Below are positions 25,263 through 34,096 of a stretch of DNA of 64,000 nucleotides, in pieces. The notes below the pieces were generated by a model, which was not told the DNA's origin, did no database searches, and saw only the letters and a list, made by a program, of their open reading frames with translations. Both the position numbers and the translations under genes were made by a program. This DNA comes from Novosphingobium sp. GTDB lineage: Bacteria > Pseudomonadota > Alphaproteobacteria > Sphingomonadales > Sphingomonadaceae. The stretch's first letter is position 1; every line of letters begins with the position of its first letter. The stretch is taken from the NCBI RefSeq assembly GCF_020852455.1, contig NZ_JADZAT010000028.1:62001-126000 (forward strand), read 5' to 3'.

Positions 25263-26048
25263 TCAGTGCGCCGTCGGGGCGGGTTCGAGCCGCACCTCAT
25301 AGAGCCACGGCCACTCCTTGCCGGTGACATAGAGCTTCCTGGCCTTGGCATCCCAGGCGATCCCGTTGGCCACCTGGTCTGATCCCAGCGCGCCCGAATC
25401 GCGGTGGATCTGCGACAGGTCGATCACCCCCACCACCTTGCCGCTGGCGGGATCGATCCGCACGATCCAGTCGGTCATCCAGATATTGGCCAGCACTTCG
25501 CCATCGACCCATTCCAGCTCGTTGATCCGCGCCAGCGGTCGCCCCTGGACGGTCACCCGAACCGTGCGCTTGACGGCAAAGGTCGCCGGATCAACGAAAC
25601 GCAGCGTGTCGGTCCCGTCCGACATCACCAGTTCGCGGCCACTGCTGGTCAGCGCCCAGCCCTCACCCGCATATTTGAACGTGCCGCGCTTCTTCAGGCT
25701 CTTGCGGTCCCAGCGGAACCCGGTGCCGTTCTGCCAGGTCAGGCTCAGCACCTGACCCTGCCAGGGGGCGATCCCCTCGCCGAAATAGGGTGGGACAACG
25801 GTGACGCGCTTCAGCACCTTGCCGGTGGCGAGATCGACCTTGCGGACCGAGGAACGACCGACCATGCCGGTGCTTTCCCACAGCTCACCCTGATCGATGA
25901 ACAGCCCCTGGGTGAAGGCACCGGGATCATGCGGAAAACGCTGCAGCGCCACCGCCCGCTCAACCGCGATCGGTGCCTCTTCCGCCTGCTGGGCGCCCAG
26001 CGGCGACAGGGCCGCAAGTGCCAGCAGCAGGGCGGCCAGCCGCTGCAT
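25263..26048 (-). CDS. glutaminyl-peptide cyclotransferase, exported
   Basis: 261 aa, a five-bladed beta-propeller of the plant/bacterial QC type. It converts N-terminal Gln to pyroglutamate on exported peptides. A signal peptide (about 1-19) precedes FPHDPGAFTQGLFIDQGELWESTG, the characteristic opening. INELEWVDGEVLANIW and ANGIAWDAKARKLYVTGKEWP are later blade signatures. Its start overlaps the dapD stop by one base. Confidence 0.9.
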   Translation of the reverse strand: MQRLAALLLALAALSPLGAQQAEEAPIAVERAVALQRFPHDPGAFTQGLFIDQGELWESTGMVGRSSVRKVDLATGKVLKRVTVVPPYFGEGIAPWQGQVLSLTWQNGTGFRWDRKSLKKRGTFKYAGEGWALTSSGRELVMSDGTDTLRFVDPATFAVKRTVRVTVQGRPLARINELEWVDGEVLANIWMTDWIVRIDPASGKVVGVIDLSQIHRDSGALGSDQVANGIAWDAKARKLYVTGKEWPWLYEVRLEPAPTAH

Positions 26049-26887
26049 CAGTCGCGCAGCAATTCGTTGATCCCGGTCTTGGCCCGGGTCTGGGCATCGA
26101 CCTGCTTGATGATCACCGCGCAGGCCAGCGAGGGGCCGGGCGTGCCGTCGGGCAGCGGCTTGCCGGGCATCGCGCCGGGTACCACCACGCTGTAGGGCGG
26201 GATGTGCCCGGTGATTACTTCACCGGTCTGGCGGTTGACGATCTTGCTGGTCGCGGTGATGAACACGCCCATCGCCACCACGCAGCCTTCGCCAACAATC
26301 ACGCCTTCGACGATTTCGCTGCGGGCGCCGATGAAGCAGTTGTCACCGATGATCGTCGGGTTGGCCTGCATCGGCTCCAGCACTCCGCCGATCCCCGCGC
26401 CGGCAGAGATGTGGCACCCCGCGCCAACCTGCGCGCAGGAGCCAACCGAGGCCCAGGTGTCGATCATGGTCCCGTCGCCAACGTGGGCGCCGATGTTCAC
26501 GAAGCTGGGCATCAGCACCACGTTCTTACCGATATGCGCGCCGCGCCGGGCGATCGCGCCGGGCACCGCGCGGATCCCGGCCTTGCGAAAGCGGTCCGCA
26601 TCCCAGCCGCTGAACTTCAGCGGCACCTTGTCGAACGAGGGCGCGCCGGCCGATCCATAGTCCATCACCGCATTGTCGTTCAGCCGGAAGCTGAGCAGCA
26701 CGGCCTTCTTGAGCCACTGGTTGACCTGCCAGCCGCCCTGACCATCGGGCTGGGCGACCCGTGCCTGGCCGCTGTCGAGCAGCTCGAGCGCGGCGTCGAC
26801 CGCTTCGCGCACATCCTTGCTGTCAGGGGTAACACTGTCGCGCGCTTCCCAGGCACTTTCGATCGCGGCGGCAAGTTCGGCAGACAT
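26048..26887 (-). CDS. dapD: tetrahydrodipicolinate N-succinyltransferase
   Basis: A cytosolic enzyme of 279 aa in the succinylase branch of lysine/diaminopimelate synthesis. It forms a left-handed beta-helix of hexapeptide repeats ([38 protein letters not shown]) with the family's C-terminal domain. I chose ATG 26887 because GGAGAG lies eight bases upstream; the in-frame GTG at 26896 overlaps that SD. It lies 73 bp after the SDR of the catabolic block and ahead of the glutaminyl cyclase, an unusual place for lysine biosynthesis. Confidence 0.95.
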   Translation of the reverse strand: MSAELAAAIESAWEARDSVTPDSKDVREAVDAALELLDSGQARVAQPDGQGGWQVNQWLKKAVLLSFRLNDNAVMDYGSAGAPSFDKVPLKFSGWDADRFRKAGIRAVPGAIARRGAHIGKNVVLMPSFVNIGAHVGDGTMIDTWASVGSCAQVGAGCHISAGAGIGGVLEPMQANPTIIGDNCFIGARSEIVEGVIVGEGCVVAMGVFITATSKIVNRQTGEVITGHIPPYSVVVPGAMPGKPLPDGTPGPSLACAVIIKQVDAQTRAKTGINELLRD

Positions 26888-26960
26888 GGTGGGCACTCTC
26901 CAGGACGAAGTCGGGAAAACGAATCCCGCCTATCCATCGCGAGCGCGCCCGGCAAGCGGC

Positions 26961-27722
26961 TTAAACGACAACCCCGCCGTCGAGCACCATGGTCTGTCCG
27001 GTCATGAAGCTGGAAGCCTCGCTGGCCAGAAACACCGCCGCCCCGGCAATCTCGTGCGGTTCGCCGATCCGGCCCAGGCAGGCGTTGGAGACCGAATGCT
27101 TGAGATTTTCGGGATTTTCCCACAGCGCCTTGGCGAAATCGGTCCGCACCAGCCCCGGCGCGATCGCGTTGACCCGGACATTGTCGGCGCCGAATTCGCG
27201 GGCCAGGTTGCGCGCCATCTGGATATCTGCAGCCTTGGTGATCGCATAGGCCCCCAGGATCGGCGAACCGCGCAGGCCGCCGATCGAAGAGACCAGGATG
27301 ATCGAACCGCTTTTGCGCGCGCGCATTTCGGGGGCGACCATGGTCACCAGCCAGTGCTGTGCGACAATGTTGTTGTCCAGCGTCTTGCGAAACGCTTCGT
27401 CGGTAATCGTCGCCATCGGGCCATAGTGCGGGTTCGACGCCGCGTTGCAGACCAGCACGTCGATCTTGCCGAACGCGGCACGCCCGGCATCAACCATCGC
27501 CTGAAGCGATTCTTTCGAGGACAGGCTGGAGGATACCGCGATCGCGGCACCGGGATGCCTGGCGTTGATTGCCGCAGCCACTTCCTCGCACGGAGCAAGG
27601 TTGCGGCTGGTGATCACCACCTTGGCCCCGTGATCGACCAGATCCTCGGCAATCGCCTGTCCGATCCCGCGCGATGAGCCGGTGACGATCGCCACCTTGC
27701 CGGTCAGGTCGAACTGGTTCAC
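26961..27722 (-). CDS. SDR family oxidoreductase (block gene 4)
   Basis: A classical short-chain dehydrogenase of 253 aa with NAD(P)-binding TGSSRGIG (about 15-22), the NNA-equivalent CNAAS, catalytic SSIGG Ser and the YAITK Tyr/Lys pair, and the C-terminal FMTGQTMVLDGG. Close relatives in ACAD gene sets act as hydroxyacyl-CoA or carbonyl reductases; specificity is not visible. It overlaps the phosphotransferase upstream by 4 bp (ATGA). Confidence 0.88.
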   Translation of the reverse strand: MNQFDLTGKVAIVTGSSRGIGQAIAEDLVDHGAKVVITSRNLAPCEEVAAAINARHPGAAIAVSSSLSSKESLQAMVDAGRAAFGKIDVLVCNAASNPHYGPMATITDEAFRKTLDNNIVAQHWLVTMVAPEMRARKSGSIILVSSIGGLRGSPILGAYAITKAADIQMARNLAREFGADNVRVNAIAPGLVRTDFAKALWENPENLKHSVSNACLGRIGEPHEIAGAAVFLASEASSFMTGQTMVLDGGVVV

Positions 27723-28792
27723 ATCCCGGCCTTCAGCGCAAATTCGGTTGCGCGATCGACCAAGGGCTGGACCCGATCGGACTGCGCCTTGGCGTGAGCC
27801 GAACTGGCAGTACCGTCGATCACGCGCTTCTTGATCCCCTGAAGGATGCCCGCGAGGCGGAAGAAGTTATAGGCGAACAGCCAGTTCATATCGGGCAGGC
27901 TGTCACGCCCGGTGGCTGTGCAATAGCGCTCGACCACTTCCTCCAACTCTGGAATGCCCAGCGCCTTGCGATCAAGGTCTGCCACGCCCGAACGGCCGCC
28001 ATTGTCGGTGACATAGGCCATGCAGACATAGGAAAAGTCGCCCAGCGGATCGCCCAGTGTCGAAAGCTCCCAGTCAAGCACCGCCAGCACCCTGGGTTCG
28101 TCCTTGGCCCAGATCATGTTGTCGATCCGGTAATCGCCGTGGACCACGCTGATGCGGGTCTGTTCGGGCAGCGTTGCCGGCAGCCATTCGATCAGCCGCT
28201 CCATATCGGGCATGTGTTCGGTTTCGGACAGCTTGTACTGCTTGGTCCAGCGATCGACCTGACGGCCGAAATAGTTGCCCGGCTTGCCGAAGTCGGACAG
28301 GCCAACCGCCTCGACATCGACGTTGTGGAGCTGGGCCAGCGTGTCGATCATCGCCAGATAGGTGTCGCGGCGATAGCCCGGCGCGGCCCCCGGCATGGCC
28401 CCGTCCCAGATCGTTTTCCCGTCGACCATGTCCATGATGTAGAACCACGAACCGACCACGCTATCGTCGGTGCACAGGCCGAACTGGCGGGCGGCCGGGA
28501 ACCCGGCCTTGTTGAGCGCGTTCTGGACCTTGTATTCGCGGTCAACCGCATGCGCGCTGGGCAGCAAGGGTCCGAACGGCTTGCGCCGCAGCACGTAGTT
28601 GCCGCTCTTGGCCTCGATCTTGTAGGTCGGGTTCGATTGTCCGCCCTTGAACTTGGTCAGGTGCAGCGGGCCTTCGAAACCATCGACATTGGTCTGCAGC
28701 CAGGCCGCCAGCTTGCCTTCGTCCAGCCTGTCCGCGCCTTCGGGCTCGACAGTGCCGACAAAGGCTTCGTCCGCGTTGATGGCTTCGCTCAT
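27719..28792 (-). CDS. ACAD10/11-type phosphotransferase (APH fold)
   Basis: 357 aa with the aminoglycoside-phosphotransferase/kinase-like fold. It shows KFKGGQSNPTYKI (G-loop), the Brenner-type HGDYRIDNMIW catalytic loop with Asp, and VLDWELSTLGDPLGD (DFG-equivalent). This subfamily is fused to the acyl-CoA dehydrogenase in mitochondrial ACAD10/11, where the pair removes 4-hydroxy groups from acyl-CoAs through phosphorylation. Here it lies separately, downstream of an ACAD with the same affinity. It is not an antibiotic-resistance gene. Confidence 0.85.
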   Translation of the reverse strand: MSEAINADEAFVGTVEPEGADRLDEGKLAAWLQTNVDGFEGPLHLTKFKGGQSNPTYKIEAKSGNYVLRRKPFGPLLPSAHAVDREYKVQNALNKAGFPAARQFGLCTDDSVVGSWFYIMDMVDGKTIWDGAMPGAAPGYRRDTYLAMIDTLAQLHNVDVEAVGLSDFGKPGNYFGRQVDRWTKQYKLSETEHMPDMERLIEWLPATLPEQTRISVVHGDYRIDNMIWAKDEPRVLAVLDWELSTLGDPLGDFSYVCMAYVTDNGGRSGVADLDRKALGIPELEEVVERYCTATGRDSLPDMNWLFAYNFFRLAGILQGIKKRVIDGTASSAHAKAQSDRVQPLVDRATEFALKAGM

Positions 28793-28814
28793 TTCCGGTC
28801 TCCGTATTCCCCTA

Positions 28815-28942
28815 TCCGTTCGCGCTGAGGAGGGGACTGAGCTTGTCGAAGGCCCCGTCTCGAAGCACCGCAGCGCTGAGGTCCTTCGAGACGCCTTCGG
28901 CCTTCGACAAGCTCAGTCCTGCGGCTCCTCAGGACGAACGGA
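28815..28942. repeat. inverted-repeat element, family B copy 1
   Basis: Ends are built on CCGTTCG.GCTGAGGAG / CTCCTCAGGACGAACGG, with inner arms GACTGAGCTTGTCGAAGG and CCTTCGACAAGCTCAGTC. It fills the gap between the Zn-ADH and phosphotransferase genes. Relatives lie at 37482-37579 and 58957-59053. Confidence 0.8.
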
Positions 28943-28959
28943 ATTGTATCACCAATTGC

Positions 28960-30054
28960 TCAGCTATCGAACACGATGACGCTGCGCGCCGAAGCGCCAG
29001 ACTTCATCGTTTCAAAGCCTTCATTGATCTTCTCCAGCGGGATCCGCTCGGCGATGATCGTATCGAGATCAAGCAATCCGCGCATGTAGAAATCAACCAG
29101 CCGCGGCATGTCGACCGGGAAGTGGTTCATCCCCATGATCGCACCCTGCAGCTTCTTGCCCGACAGCAGATCCATCGCGCTGAGCCCGACCGAGTGGTTC
29201 AGCGGCATCATTCCCAGGATCGTCGCGGTGCCGCCGCGCCGCAGCGACTTGACCGCGAGTTCGCCCGAGGCCGGGCGGCCGACCGCTTCGACCGCGTAAT
29301 CGACCCCGCCCTTGGTCAGCTCGACGATCTGCGCGGCGGCATCGTCGGCCAGGGCATCGACGGTGTGGGTCGCGCCCAGCTTCATCGCCAGTTCGCGCTT
29401 TTCAGGCATCGGATCGGCGGCGATGATCTTGCCGGCACCGGCGATCTTGGCAGCATTGATCGCGGCCAGGCCCACGCCGCCGCAGCCCACCACGGCCACG
29501 GTTTCACCCGGGGTCACCTTGCAGGCGTTGAAGATCGTACCCGCACCGGTGGTCACCGCGCAGCCGATCACCGAGGCACGGTCGAGCGGCATTTCGGGAT
29601 CGATCCGGGTGCAGGCGTGTTCGTGGATCAGCATCATTTCAGCGAAGGCCGAAAGGTTGAGCATCTGGCCAACCGGGCTGCCATCAGGCCGGCTAAGGCG
29701 CGGTGCATCGCCCGGCGCGCGGCGGGTATCGGCGCCCAGGCACAGCGCCATGCGACCGGTCACGCAGAATTCGCAGTGCCCGCAGAAGGCCGAAAGGCAG
29801 GTCACCACGGCATCGCCCGGCTTTACCGTGCGCACTTCGCTGCCGACCGCCTCGACGATCCCGGCGGCTTCGTGGCCCGGAACTGCCGGCAGCGGATGGG
29901 GATAGGTGCCTTCGATGAAATGCAGGTCCGAATGGCAGAGGCCGCAGGCGGCGGTGCGGATCAGCACCTCATGCGGGCCGGGTTTGCTGATCTGGAGCTG
30001 CTCGATTTCAAGCGGCTTGTTGGGTTCGATCAGGACTGCGGCTTTCATATGCAC
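28960..30054 (-). CDS. zinc-dependent alcohol dehydrogenase (MDR family)
   Basis: 364 aa of the class III-like MDR group. The catalytic zinc region CGLCHSDLHFIEG...GHEAAGIVE is at about 36-70. The structural zinc loop carries four closely spaced Cys (CGHCEFCVTGRMALC, about 95-112). NAD binding is by VVGCGGVGLAAI. The probable role is oxidation of an alcohol intermediate in the pathway this block encodes; a formaldehyde-type role is also possible. Confidence 0.88.
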   Translation of the reverse strand: MHMKAAVLIEPNKPLEIEQLQISKPGPHEVLIRTAACGLCHSDLHFIEGTYPHPLPAVPGHEAAGIVEAVGSEVRTVKPGDAVVTCLSAFCGHCEFCVTGRMALCLGADTRRAPGDAPRLSRPDGSPVGQMLNLSAFAEMMLIHEHACTRIDPEMPLDRASVIGCAVTTGAGTIFNACKVTPGETVAVVGCGGVGLAAINAAKIAGAGKIIAADPMPEKRELAMKLGATHTVDALADDAAAQIVELTKGGVDYAVEAVGRPASGELAVKSLRRGGTATILGMMPLNHSVGLSAMDLLSGKKLQGAIMGMNHFPVDMPRLVDFYMRGLLDLDTIIAERIPLEKINEGFETMKSGASARSVIVFDS

Positions 30055-30068
30055 TTAACTCCCTTGAA

Positions 30069-30169
30069 ACTCCCCTCCCGCCTGCGGGAGGGGTCTTGGG
30101 GGAGGGCATGTTATCGGCGCTCGGATAACAGGCCCTCCCCCTGCCCCTCCCACAAGTGGGCGGGGAGAA
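30069..30169. repeat. intergenic GC-rich hairpin element (family G)
   Basis: The hairpin CTCCCGCCTGCGGGAG is followed by GGGGGAGGGC / GCCCTCCCCC arms around TTATCGGCGCTCGGATAA. It lies between the ACAD and Zn-ADH genes. A single copy was seen. Confidence 0.5.
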
Positions 30170-30205
30170 TGTAGTGCGCCTTCCTTACGGTCGGCGCGGC
30201 TGCAC

Positions 30206-31489
30206 CTAACGCGCAACCCCCAAATCACCCGAAGTCGGGCCCGAGGGTGCCTGCGGCGCATACTTGCCCATTTCGAGGCGGGCGATCGAGCGGTTGTGGA
30301 CTTCGTCCGGACCGTCGGCGATGCGCAGCGTGCGCTGACCGGCGTACATCTTGGCCAGACCGAAGTCTTCGGACACGCCGCCGCCACCGTGGGCCTGGAT
30401 CGCATCGTCGATGATCTTCAGCGCCATGTTGGGCGCCTTGACCTTGATCATCGCGATTTCGGCCTGGGCGGCCTTGTTGCCGACCTTGTCCATCATGTCC
30501 GCGGCCTTGAGGCAGAGCAGGCGCGAGCATTCGATCTCGATCCGGGCTTCGGCGATGCGCTGTTCCCAGATCGAGTGCGTGCTGATCGACTTGCCGAAGG
30601 CCACGCGCGACTGCAGGCGCTTGACCATCCGTTCCAGCGCTTCCTCGGCCACGCCGATGGTGCGCATGCAGTGGTGGATGCGGCCCGGCCCGAGGCGGCC
30701 CTGGGCGATCTCGAACCCGCGACCTTCGCCCAGCAGCATGTTGCTGGCCGGAATGCGGACGTTGTTGAGCTTGATTTCCATGTGCCCGTGCGGGGCATCG
30801 TCATAGCCGAAGACCGGAAGGTGGCGGACGATCTCTACGCCGGGGGCATCGAGTTCCATCAGCACCATCGACTGCTGGGCATGCTTCTTGGCTTCGAAAT
30901 CGGTCTTGCCCATCACGATCGCGATCTTGCACCGCGGATCACCCGCACCCGACGACCACCACTTGGTGCCGTTGAGGACATATTCGTCGCCTTCGCGGCG
31001 GATCGAGCATTCGATGTTGGTCGCGTCCGACGAGGCGACCTGCGGTTCGGTCATCAGGAAGGCCGAACGGATTTCGCCGTTCATCAGCGGCTTCAGCCAC
31101 TGGTCCTTCTGCTCACGGGTGCCGTAGCGGTGCAGCACTTCCATGTTGCCGGTGTCGGGCGCCGAGCAGTTGAACACTTCCGAAGCAAAGCCGACGCGGC
31201 CCATTTCCTCGGCGCAAAGCGCATACTCAAGGTTGGTCAGCCCGGGGCCGTCGAATTCGAAGGTATCGTCCACATGGGTCCGGCCCGACTGCGGCGGCAT
31301 GAACAGGTTCCAGATCCCGGCGGCCTTGGCCTTTGCCTTTTCATCCTCGACGACCTGCAGCACCTTCCAGCGATCGCCTTCGGCATCCTGCTTCTTGTAG
31401 TCGCCAACGCGCGGGCGGACATTGCTTTCGATGAAGGCACGCACGCGGTCGCGCCAGTAGACTTGCCGTTCGGTGGGATCGAAATCCAT
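30206..31489 (-). CDS. acyl-CoA dehydrogenase (ACAD10/11-like)
   Basis: 427 aa, FAD-dependent. Visible features are [15 protein letters not shown] (FAD/substrate region), [14 protein letters not shown] typical of the ACAD10/11 branch, and the C-terminal [36 protein letters not shown]. With the separately encoded phosphotransferase at 27719 it recreates the domain pair of ACAD11, pointing to 4-hydroxyacyl-CoA breakdown. SD AGGAAAGGA is upstream. The 31565 operator is 76 bp upstream and probably controls the leftward operon. Confidence 0.9.
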   Translation of the reverse strand: MDFDPTERQVYWRDRVRAFIESNVRPRVGDYKKQDAEGDRWKVLQVVEDEKAKAKAAGIWNLFMPPQSGRTHVDDTFEFDGPGLTNLEYALCAEEMGRVGFASEVFNCSAPDTGNMEVLHRYGTREQKDQWLKPLMNGEIRSAFLMTEPQVASSDATNIECSIRREGDEYVLNGTKWWSSGAGDPRCKIAIVMGKTDFEAKKHAQQSMVLMELDAPGVEIVRHLPVFGYDDAPHGHMEIKLNNVRIPASNMLLGEGRGFEIAQGRLGPGRIHHCMRTIGVAEEALERMVKRLQSRVAFGKSISTHSIWEQRIAEARIEIECSRLLCLKAADMMDKVGNKAAQAEIAMIKVKAPNMALKIIDDAIQAHGGGGVSEDFGLAKMYAGQRTLRIADGPDEVHNRSIARLEMGKYAPQAPSGPTSGDLGVAR

Positions 31490-31564
31490 GGGATCTTCCT
31501 TTCCTGATACTGTCGAATCTCGCTGCCCTCACTGCCACGGGGAAGGCCCCTAGCCAAGGACGAT

Positions 31565-31580
31565 TTAATCGTTCGGTTAA
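31565..31580. promoter_or_regulatory. palindromic operator TTAATC-GTTC-GGTTAA
   Basis: Second copy of the 16-bp inverted repeat. It is placed between the MFS stop and the ACAD start at 31489, in a promoter position for the leftward ACAD operon. Confidence 0.65.
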
Positions 31581-33061
31581 GGGTGCATGCCCTCCGCGTC
31601 CGGGTTGAGCCGCGCCGCCCCGAGCGCAGCCACCCGCGCTTCGTGATCGGCGCGAGTGATCGGGAAACGGCGTAGCACCAGCGCAATCAACACCGCGAAG
31701 ACGAAGACGACAATGACATAGGTCAGTGCCAGCGTGTCGATCACCGCCATCGGCACCTGCCCGGGCTTGGCCTTTTCGGGCAGGTTGGCCAACGCGAGTA
31801 GCTGCCCGGTGATGAAGATGCCAAGGCCGGTCGCGCATTTCTGCATGAAGAAATTGCCCGAAAAGAACACCCCCTCGCTACGCCGCCCGGTCTGCTCTTC
31901 ACTCGCTTCGACCACATCGGCCATCATCGAACTGGCCGAAACCATCGCCGCGACCGAAAAGACGTTGCAGACGAAGAAGAAGGCGAAGATCAGCACTGTC
32001 GAAAGCTTGCTGCCTTCAACCGGCCACAGCTCAATCGCGCGAAACAGGAAGGGCATTACCCAGAAGATCATTCCCAGCACAGAGGTGACCACTGCGGTGT
32101 CGCGCTTGCCCCAACGCCGGTGCCAGCCCGGCATCAGGAAGAAGCATGTGACTACACTGAGGAAGAGCACCCAGGGATAGAAATCCATACCACTAGGATG
32201 GAACACCCGGCCAAACAGCGTCAGTTCCCACACCGTTTCCGGCATGCGCCAGATGAACAGATAGAGATAGTTGCTCATCGAAAAAGTCACGCCCTGACTG
32301 GTATAGGCGAGCGCGCCGCCCAGCAGCAAAACTAGGAACGCCTTGTGCGAAAAGCACTCCTTCAGCTCCCCAAAAGCCGTCGCTAGATTGAGCGGGCTGC
32401 TGGGCCGGGGCGGCCGGACCGCAACCCGGCGATGCTGACCGAGCGCCGAAACAAGGACGGCTGTGGTCATCATTGCCGCGCCGAACAGTCCGTAGCTGCG
32501 GTAGCCTTCGCCAGAGAGCAGGCCGCCCTTGCCGCCAAGGAACACCGTATAGGCCAGGAACATCACCAGCAGGCCGCCGCCCCAGCCAAACAGAAACCGG
32601 AACCGCATCAGGGTGGTTCGTTCGTCGTAGTCGCGGGTCAGTTCAGGAACCAGCGCCACCGACGGAACTTCGCAGCACGAAACCAGCAGGCGCACTGCGG
32701 CTGCCATTGCCACCAGGCCCCAGAAGCTGGGCGCCGCAGACAACGACCACAACTGGTACCAAGCCAGGCCCAGCGGGATCGGGGCAAGGTAAAGCCAGGG
32801 TAGCCGCCGACCCCAGTTGGTCACGGTGCGGTCCGACAGGTAGCCGACCACCGGATCGACGAATCCGTCAATCACCAGCGCAACCATCAGCGCAAAGCTG
32901 ACCGTGCGCGGGTCCATCCCCAGGACAAGATTGCAGTAGAGCAGCAGGAAGGTCGAAAAGCCGTTGTCCTTGATGCCATAGGCGATCGAACCCAGCCCGT
33001 GGAAGAAGGCCAGCCGCGTCGGCAATGGCTTGGCGGTCACGGCGCTCATCTTCCCGCTCAC
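31577..33061 (-). CDS. MFS transporter, GPH/MelB-like
   Basis: 494 aa with 12 predicted membrane helices. The cytoplasmic loop GYLSDRTVTNWGRRLPWLY between helices 2 and 3 is the MFS motif A variant of the glycoside-pentoside-hexuronide family. Substrate is unknown; the neighbours suggest uptake of the compound degraded by this block. The start overlaps the SDR stop (ATGA); an internal ATG at 33049 is also possible. Confidence 0.85.
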   Translation of the reverse strand: MSGKMSAVTAKPLPTRLAFFHGLGSIAYGIKDNGFSTFLLLYCNLVLGMDPRTVSFALMVALVIDGFVDPVVGYLSDRTVTNWGRRLPWLYLAPIPLGLAWYQLWSLSAAPSFWGLVAMAAAVRLLVSCCEVPSVALVPELTRDYDERTTLMRFRFLFGWGGGLLVMFLAYTVFLGGKGGLLSGEGYRSYGLFGAAMMTTAVLVSALGQHRRVAVRPPRPSSPLNLATAFGELKECFSHKAFLVLLLGGALAYTSQGVTFSMSNYLYLFIWRMPETVWELTLFGRVFHPSGMDFYPWVLFLSVVTCFFLMPGWHRRWGKRDTAVVTSVLGMIFWVMPFLFRAIELWPVEGSKLSTVLIFAFFFVCNVFSVAAMVSASSMMADVVEASEEQTGRRSEGVFFSGNFFMQKCATGLGIFITGQLLALANLPEKAKPGQVPMAVIDTLALTYVIVVFVFAVLIALVLRRFPITRADHEARVAALGAARLNPDAEGMHP

Positions 33062-33924
33062 GATGCGGGAGCCGCGTTCGCCCCTTCTGCCATGGCCTGC
33101 AGGGCATCGAACAGCCCCGGCGCCTCCGGATCCCAGCAGTGCCGCGGACCGACCGTGATCCCGCCATCGACGATCAGCGAGGTGCCGGTGACAAAGCTGG
33201 CGGCATCGCTGGCCAGATAGGCAACGGCATTGGCGATATCGTCGGGCATGCCCGGGCGCGGCACGGGCTGTGCGGCGCTCGACATCTGCAGGATCATCGC
33301 CTTGGCCTGATCAACCAGTTCGGCCGGCATTTCCATGCTGGCGGTAAAGATGTTGGTGTTGATGAAGCCCGGCTGCACCGCGTTCACGCGGATCCCGAAC
33401 TGGGCAAGGTCCGCCGCGGCGCACTTGGTCAGGTGCAGCACCCCGGCTTTGGCCACGGCATAGGCGGTGGGCGAATAGCCCGGGCCGACCGCCGCGATGC
33501 TGCTGGTGTTGACGATCGCCGCGCCCTTGCGGTGCTTCATGTGCGGCACGGCATGGTGGATTCCCATTGCGACCGAACGCAGCACCAGATCCATGGTCCA
33601 GTCCCAGCCTTCGGCATCAACCTCGTCGATCCGGCCGCGCGCACCGCCGGCGGCAGCGTTGTTGAACAGCGCGTCGATCCCGCCGCAGGTGCCGGCGGCA
33701 TGGTCCATCAGCGCCTTGATCTGCGCCACATCGCACACGTCGCAGGCCACCGGGATGATGTTCTCCCCCTCGCGCGCAACGGCTTCGGCGCCTTCAAGGT
33801 TGAGGTCGGCGGCGAACACCGTCGCACCTTCACGGGCGAACAGCAGCGTTGCCGCGCGTCCGATCCCCGATGCCGCCCCGGTCACCACCACGCATTTGCC
33901 GGCGAATCGCGCACCTGTTTCCAC
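33058..33924 (-). CDS. SDR family oxidoreductase (block gene 6)
   Basis: 288 aa from a GTG with AGGAGAGG four bases before. It has TGAASGIG, DLNLEGAE (an acidic residue favouring NAD), NNAAAGG, the Ser of NTSSIAA, the YAVAK catalytic pair and FVTGTSLIVDGG. A C-terminal tail of about 30 residues extends beyond the usual SDR end. It leads the leftward SDR-MFS pair, divergent from the ACAD at 34097 over the third operator copy. Confidence 0.88.
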   Translation of the reverse strand: METGARFAGKCVVVTGAASGIGRAATLLFAREGATVFAADLNLEGAEAVAREGENIIPVACDVCDVAQIKALMDHAAGTCGGIDALFNNAAAGGARGRIDEVDAEGWDWTMDLVLRSVAMGIHHAVPHMKHRKGAAIVNTSSIAAVGPGYSPTAYAVAKAGVLHLTKCAAADLAQFGIRVNAVQPGFINTNIFTASMEMPAELVDQAKAMILQMSSAAQPVPRPGMPDDIANAVAYLASDAASFVTGTSLIVDGGITVGPRHCWDPEAPGLFDALQAMAEGANAAPAS

Positions 33925-34064
33925 TTGGCCTCTCCTCGGTTTCGATTTGCCACCAGCTTAGGCCGCGAAGCGTCCCGGTCAACGCCCTTGACGTTTACGT
34001 TACGGCAAGCGGCGATCGCACCAAGCCCCACAAATCCGCGCTTGCGCTGGGCGGTCGAGTCACT

Positions 34065-34080
34065 TTAACCTCTCGGTTAA
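34065..34080. promoter_or_regulatory. palindromic operator TTAACC-TCTC-GGTTAA
   Basis: Third copy of the 16-bp inverted repeat, 16 bp before the ACAD start. It sits in the divergent gap between the SDR (33924) and ACAD (34097) genes and could control both directions. Confidence 0.65.
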
Positions 34081-34096
34081 GAGAGGAGTTCCCACC

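Noticed and set aside
27719..28792. Aminoglycoside phosphotransferase as antibiotic resistance
   Set aside because: Fold is APH-like, but the context with an ACAD and its ACAD10/11 affinity point to acyl-CoA metabolism.
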